Source of the DNA: SIG714 sp045629725
GTDB taxonomy: Bacteria > Bacillota > Clostridia > Oscillospirales > CAG-272
Reading direction: 5' to 3'
NCBI GenBank assembly: GCA_045629725.1
Contig: JAZQRT010000046.1
Coordinates: forward strand, 1 to 5,519
Length of the DNA stretch: 5,519 nucleotides
A program made the position numbers and the translations under genes. Shown here one piece after another: positions 4,875 to 5,519 of the stretch. Position 1 is the stretch's first letter. Each line of letters opens with the position of its first letter. The notes beneath the pieces are model-generated. The model did not search any database. It saw only the letters and a list, made by a program, of their open reading frames with translations, and was not told the origin of the DNA.

Positions 4875-5519
4875 TTATTTTTCAATTTCTCTTGTGTTGT
4901 AGAGTTCCTTGAGCTCCTCGATGGGCTTCTGCATAAGCTCCTCAACAAGCTTCTGGCACTCACCGTTGATTACCTCGCGTACTCTCTGCTCAAGGTGCTC
5001 TGTCTTGGGAGCAATATACTTACCGTTAAGTCTTCTTGCAAGCATTGCAACCTGAGGATGTGAGATTCCTGCAGGGCAGCGTGATGAGCATACACCGCAC
5101 ATTACACAGTCAAAGGACTCCTCAGCGCACTTTTCATAATCGCCTCTCTGAGCGTATGCAATATACTGCATAACGTTGAGTCCCTGTGTACAAGCCTTTG
5201 TACAAGCGTTACAGCCTACGCAAGAATATATCTCGGGATAGAGCTCCATCATGATCTGCTCTGTGGGCTTAACCTTTTCAATGTCAAATCCCTGCTTAAC
5301 GAGGGGGAAGAAAGGAAGTGTTGCAATATACATGCCGTCCTGTACCTTTGTCTGACAAGCAAGACATGCCTTAAGCTCACGCTCTCCCTTTATACGATAG
5401 ATAGTTGCACAAGCACCGCAGAATCCGTTACGGCATCCGCATCCGCGAACAAGCTGGTATCCTGCATATTCCATTGCGCTCATGATTGTGAGGTTAGCGG
5501 GAACAGAATACTTCTTGCC
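4875..5519 (-). CDS. iron-sulfur subunit of the fumarate reductase-type complex, 5' end cut by the window (FrdB/SdhB-like)
   Basis: The visible 214 residues are open to the right edge, so the true start lies outside; the ATG at 5483 is internal, since the 12 codons before it (GKKYSVPANLTI) continue the ferredoxin-like domain. Residues are numbered from the edge. A plant-type [2Fe-2S] site reads C29-x4-C34-x2-C37 with C55 as the likely fourth ligand (LACQT). Two full C-x2-C-x2-C-x3-C motifs follow at C100/103/106/110 and C138/141/144/148, the second ending in CP. Classical FrdB has a non-Cys residue at the C141 place and holds a [3Fe-4S] cluster there; this protein should hold two [4Fe-4S]. 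The C-terminal helix (about 170-214) is Glu/Lys-rich. It has no HdrB-type CCG domain or membrane segment. It passes electrons to the flavoprotein encoded 19 nt downstream; the donor is unknown. Confidence 0.88.
   Translation of the reverse strand, partial: GKKYSVPANLTIMSAMEYAGYQLVRGCGCRNGFCGACATIYRIKGERELKACLACQTKVQDGMYIATLPFFPLVKQGFDIEKVKPTEQIMMELYPEIYSCVGCNACTKACTQGLNVMQYIAYAQRGDYEKCAEESFDCVMCGVCSSRCPAGISHPQVAMLARRLNGKYIAPKTEHLEQRVREVINGECQKLVEELMQKPIEELKELYNTREIEK

Noticed and set aside
4385..4912. 175-residue Cys-rich plus-strand open frame
   Set aside because: Its many Cys residues come from reading Ala (GCN) codons of the flavoprotein backwards. It spans a gene boundary on the other strand and has no convincing ribosome site or motif.
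4875..5483. Iron-sulfur gene starting at the ATG at 5483
   Set aside because: The frame stays open to the edge and the preceding residues (VPANLTI) continue the [2Fe-2S] domain, so the gene is partial and begins outside the window.
1..5519. CRISPR array, tRNA, rRNA, transposase or phage genes
   Set aside because: No regularly spaced repeats, no tRNA cloverleaf, no rRNA motifs and no recombinase-like protein could be found on either strand.

Overview
The window looks like chromosomal DNA from an anaerobic, low- to mid-GC Gram-positive bacterium, most likely a gut Clostridia member of the Oscillospiraceae/Ruminococcaceae type. This rests on the strong AGGAGG-type ribosome sites, a consensus sigma-A promoter, Rho-independent terminators, and protein sequences that read like those of that group. 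No database search was possible, so the taxonomic placement is an impression.

Layout. Positions 1-120 are non-coding or hold the unreadable tail of something upstream, including a perfect 9-bp dyad. A small plus-strand gene (127-363, DUF7336-like, function unknown) ends at a strong hairpin terminator (408-435). It faces a convergent block on the minus strand. The 364-550 gap also carries a GC-rich dyad element (473-503) that looks like a dispersed intergenic repeat. Everything from 551 to the right edge is minus strand and falls into two transcription units. The upstream unit (5519 to 3236, entering from beyond the window) encodes an iron-sulfur protein, cut by the edge, and a fumarate-reductase-type flavoprotein, 19 nt apart, and ends in a hairpin terminator. 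The downstream unit starts at a perfect TTGACA-17-TATAAT promoter fused directly to that terminator. It encodes a two-repeat AspT/YidE-type dicarboxylate or amino-acid antiporter, then, 18 nt later, a type Ic (MocR-like fold) aspartate aminotransferase.

How they may work together (inference). The antiporter could bring in aspartate and release alanine or succinate. The aminotransferase would turn aspartate into oxaloacetate. Malate dehydrogenase and fumarase, not seen here, would make fumarate, and the flavoprotein/iron-sulfur pair would reduce it to succinate. Three features set the reductase apart from the classical quinol enzyme. The FAD-linking histidine is replaced by Asn. The third cluster site carries a fourth cysteine, predicting [4Fe-4S] instead of [3Fe-4S]. 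No membrane-anchor gene lies between or after the two subunits. Together these suggest a soluble, one-way fumarate reductase fed by a non-quinone donor. The promoter carries two 11-bp direct repeats, one overlapping the -35/spacer and one the start site, which look like operator sites.
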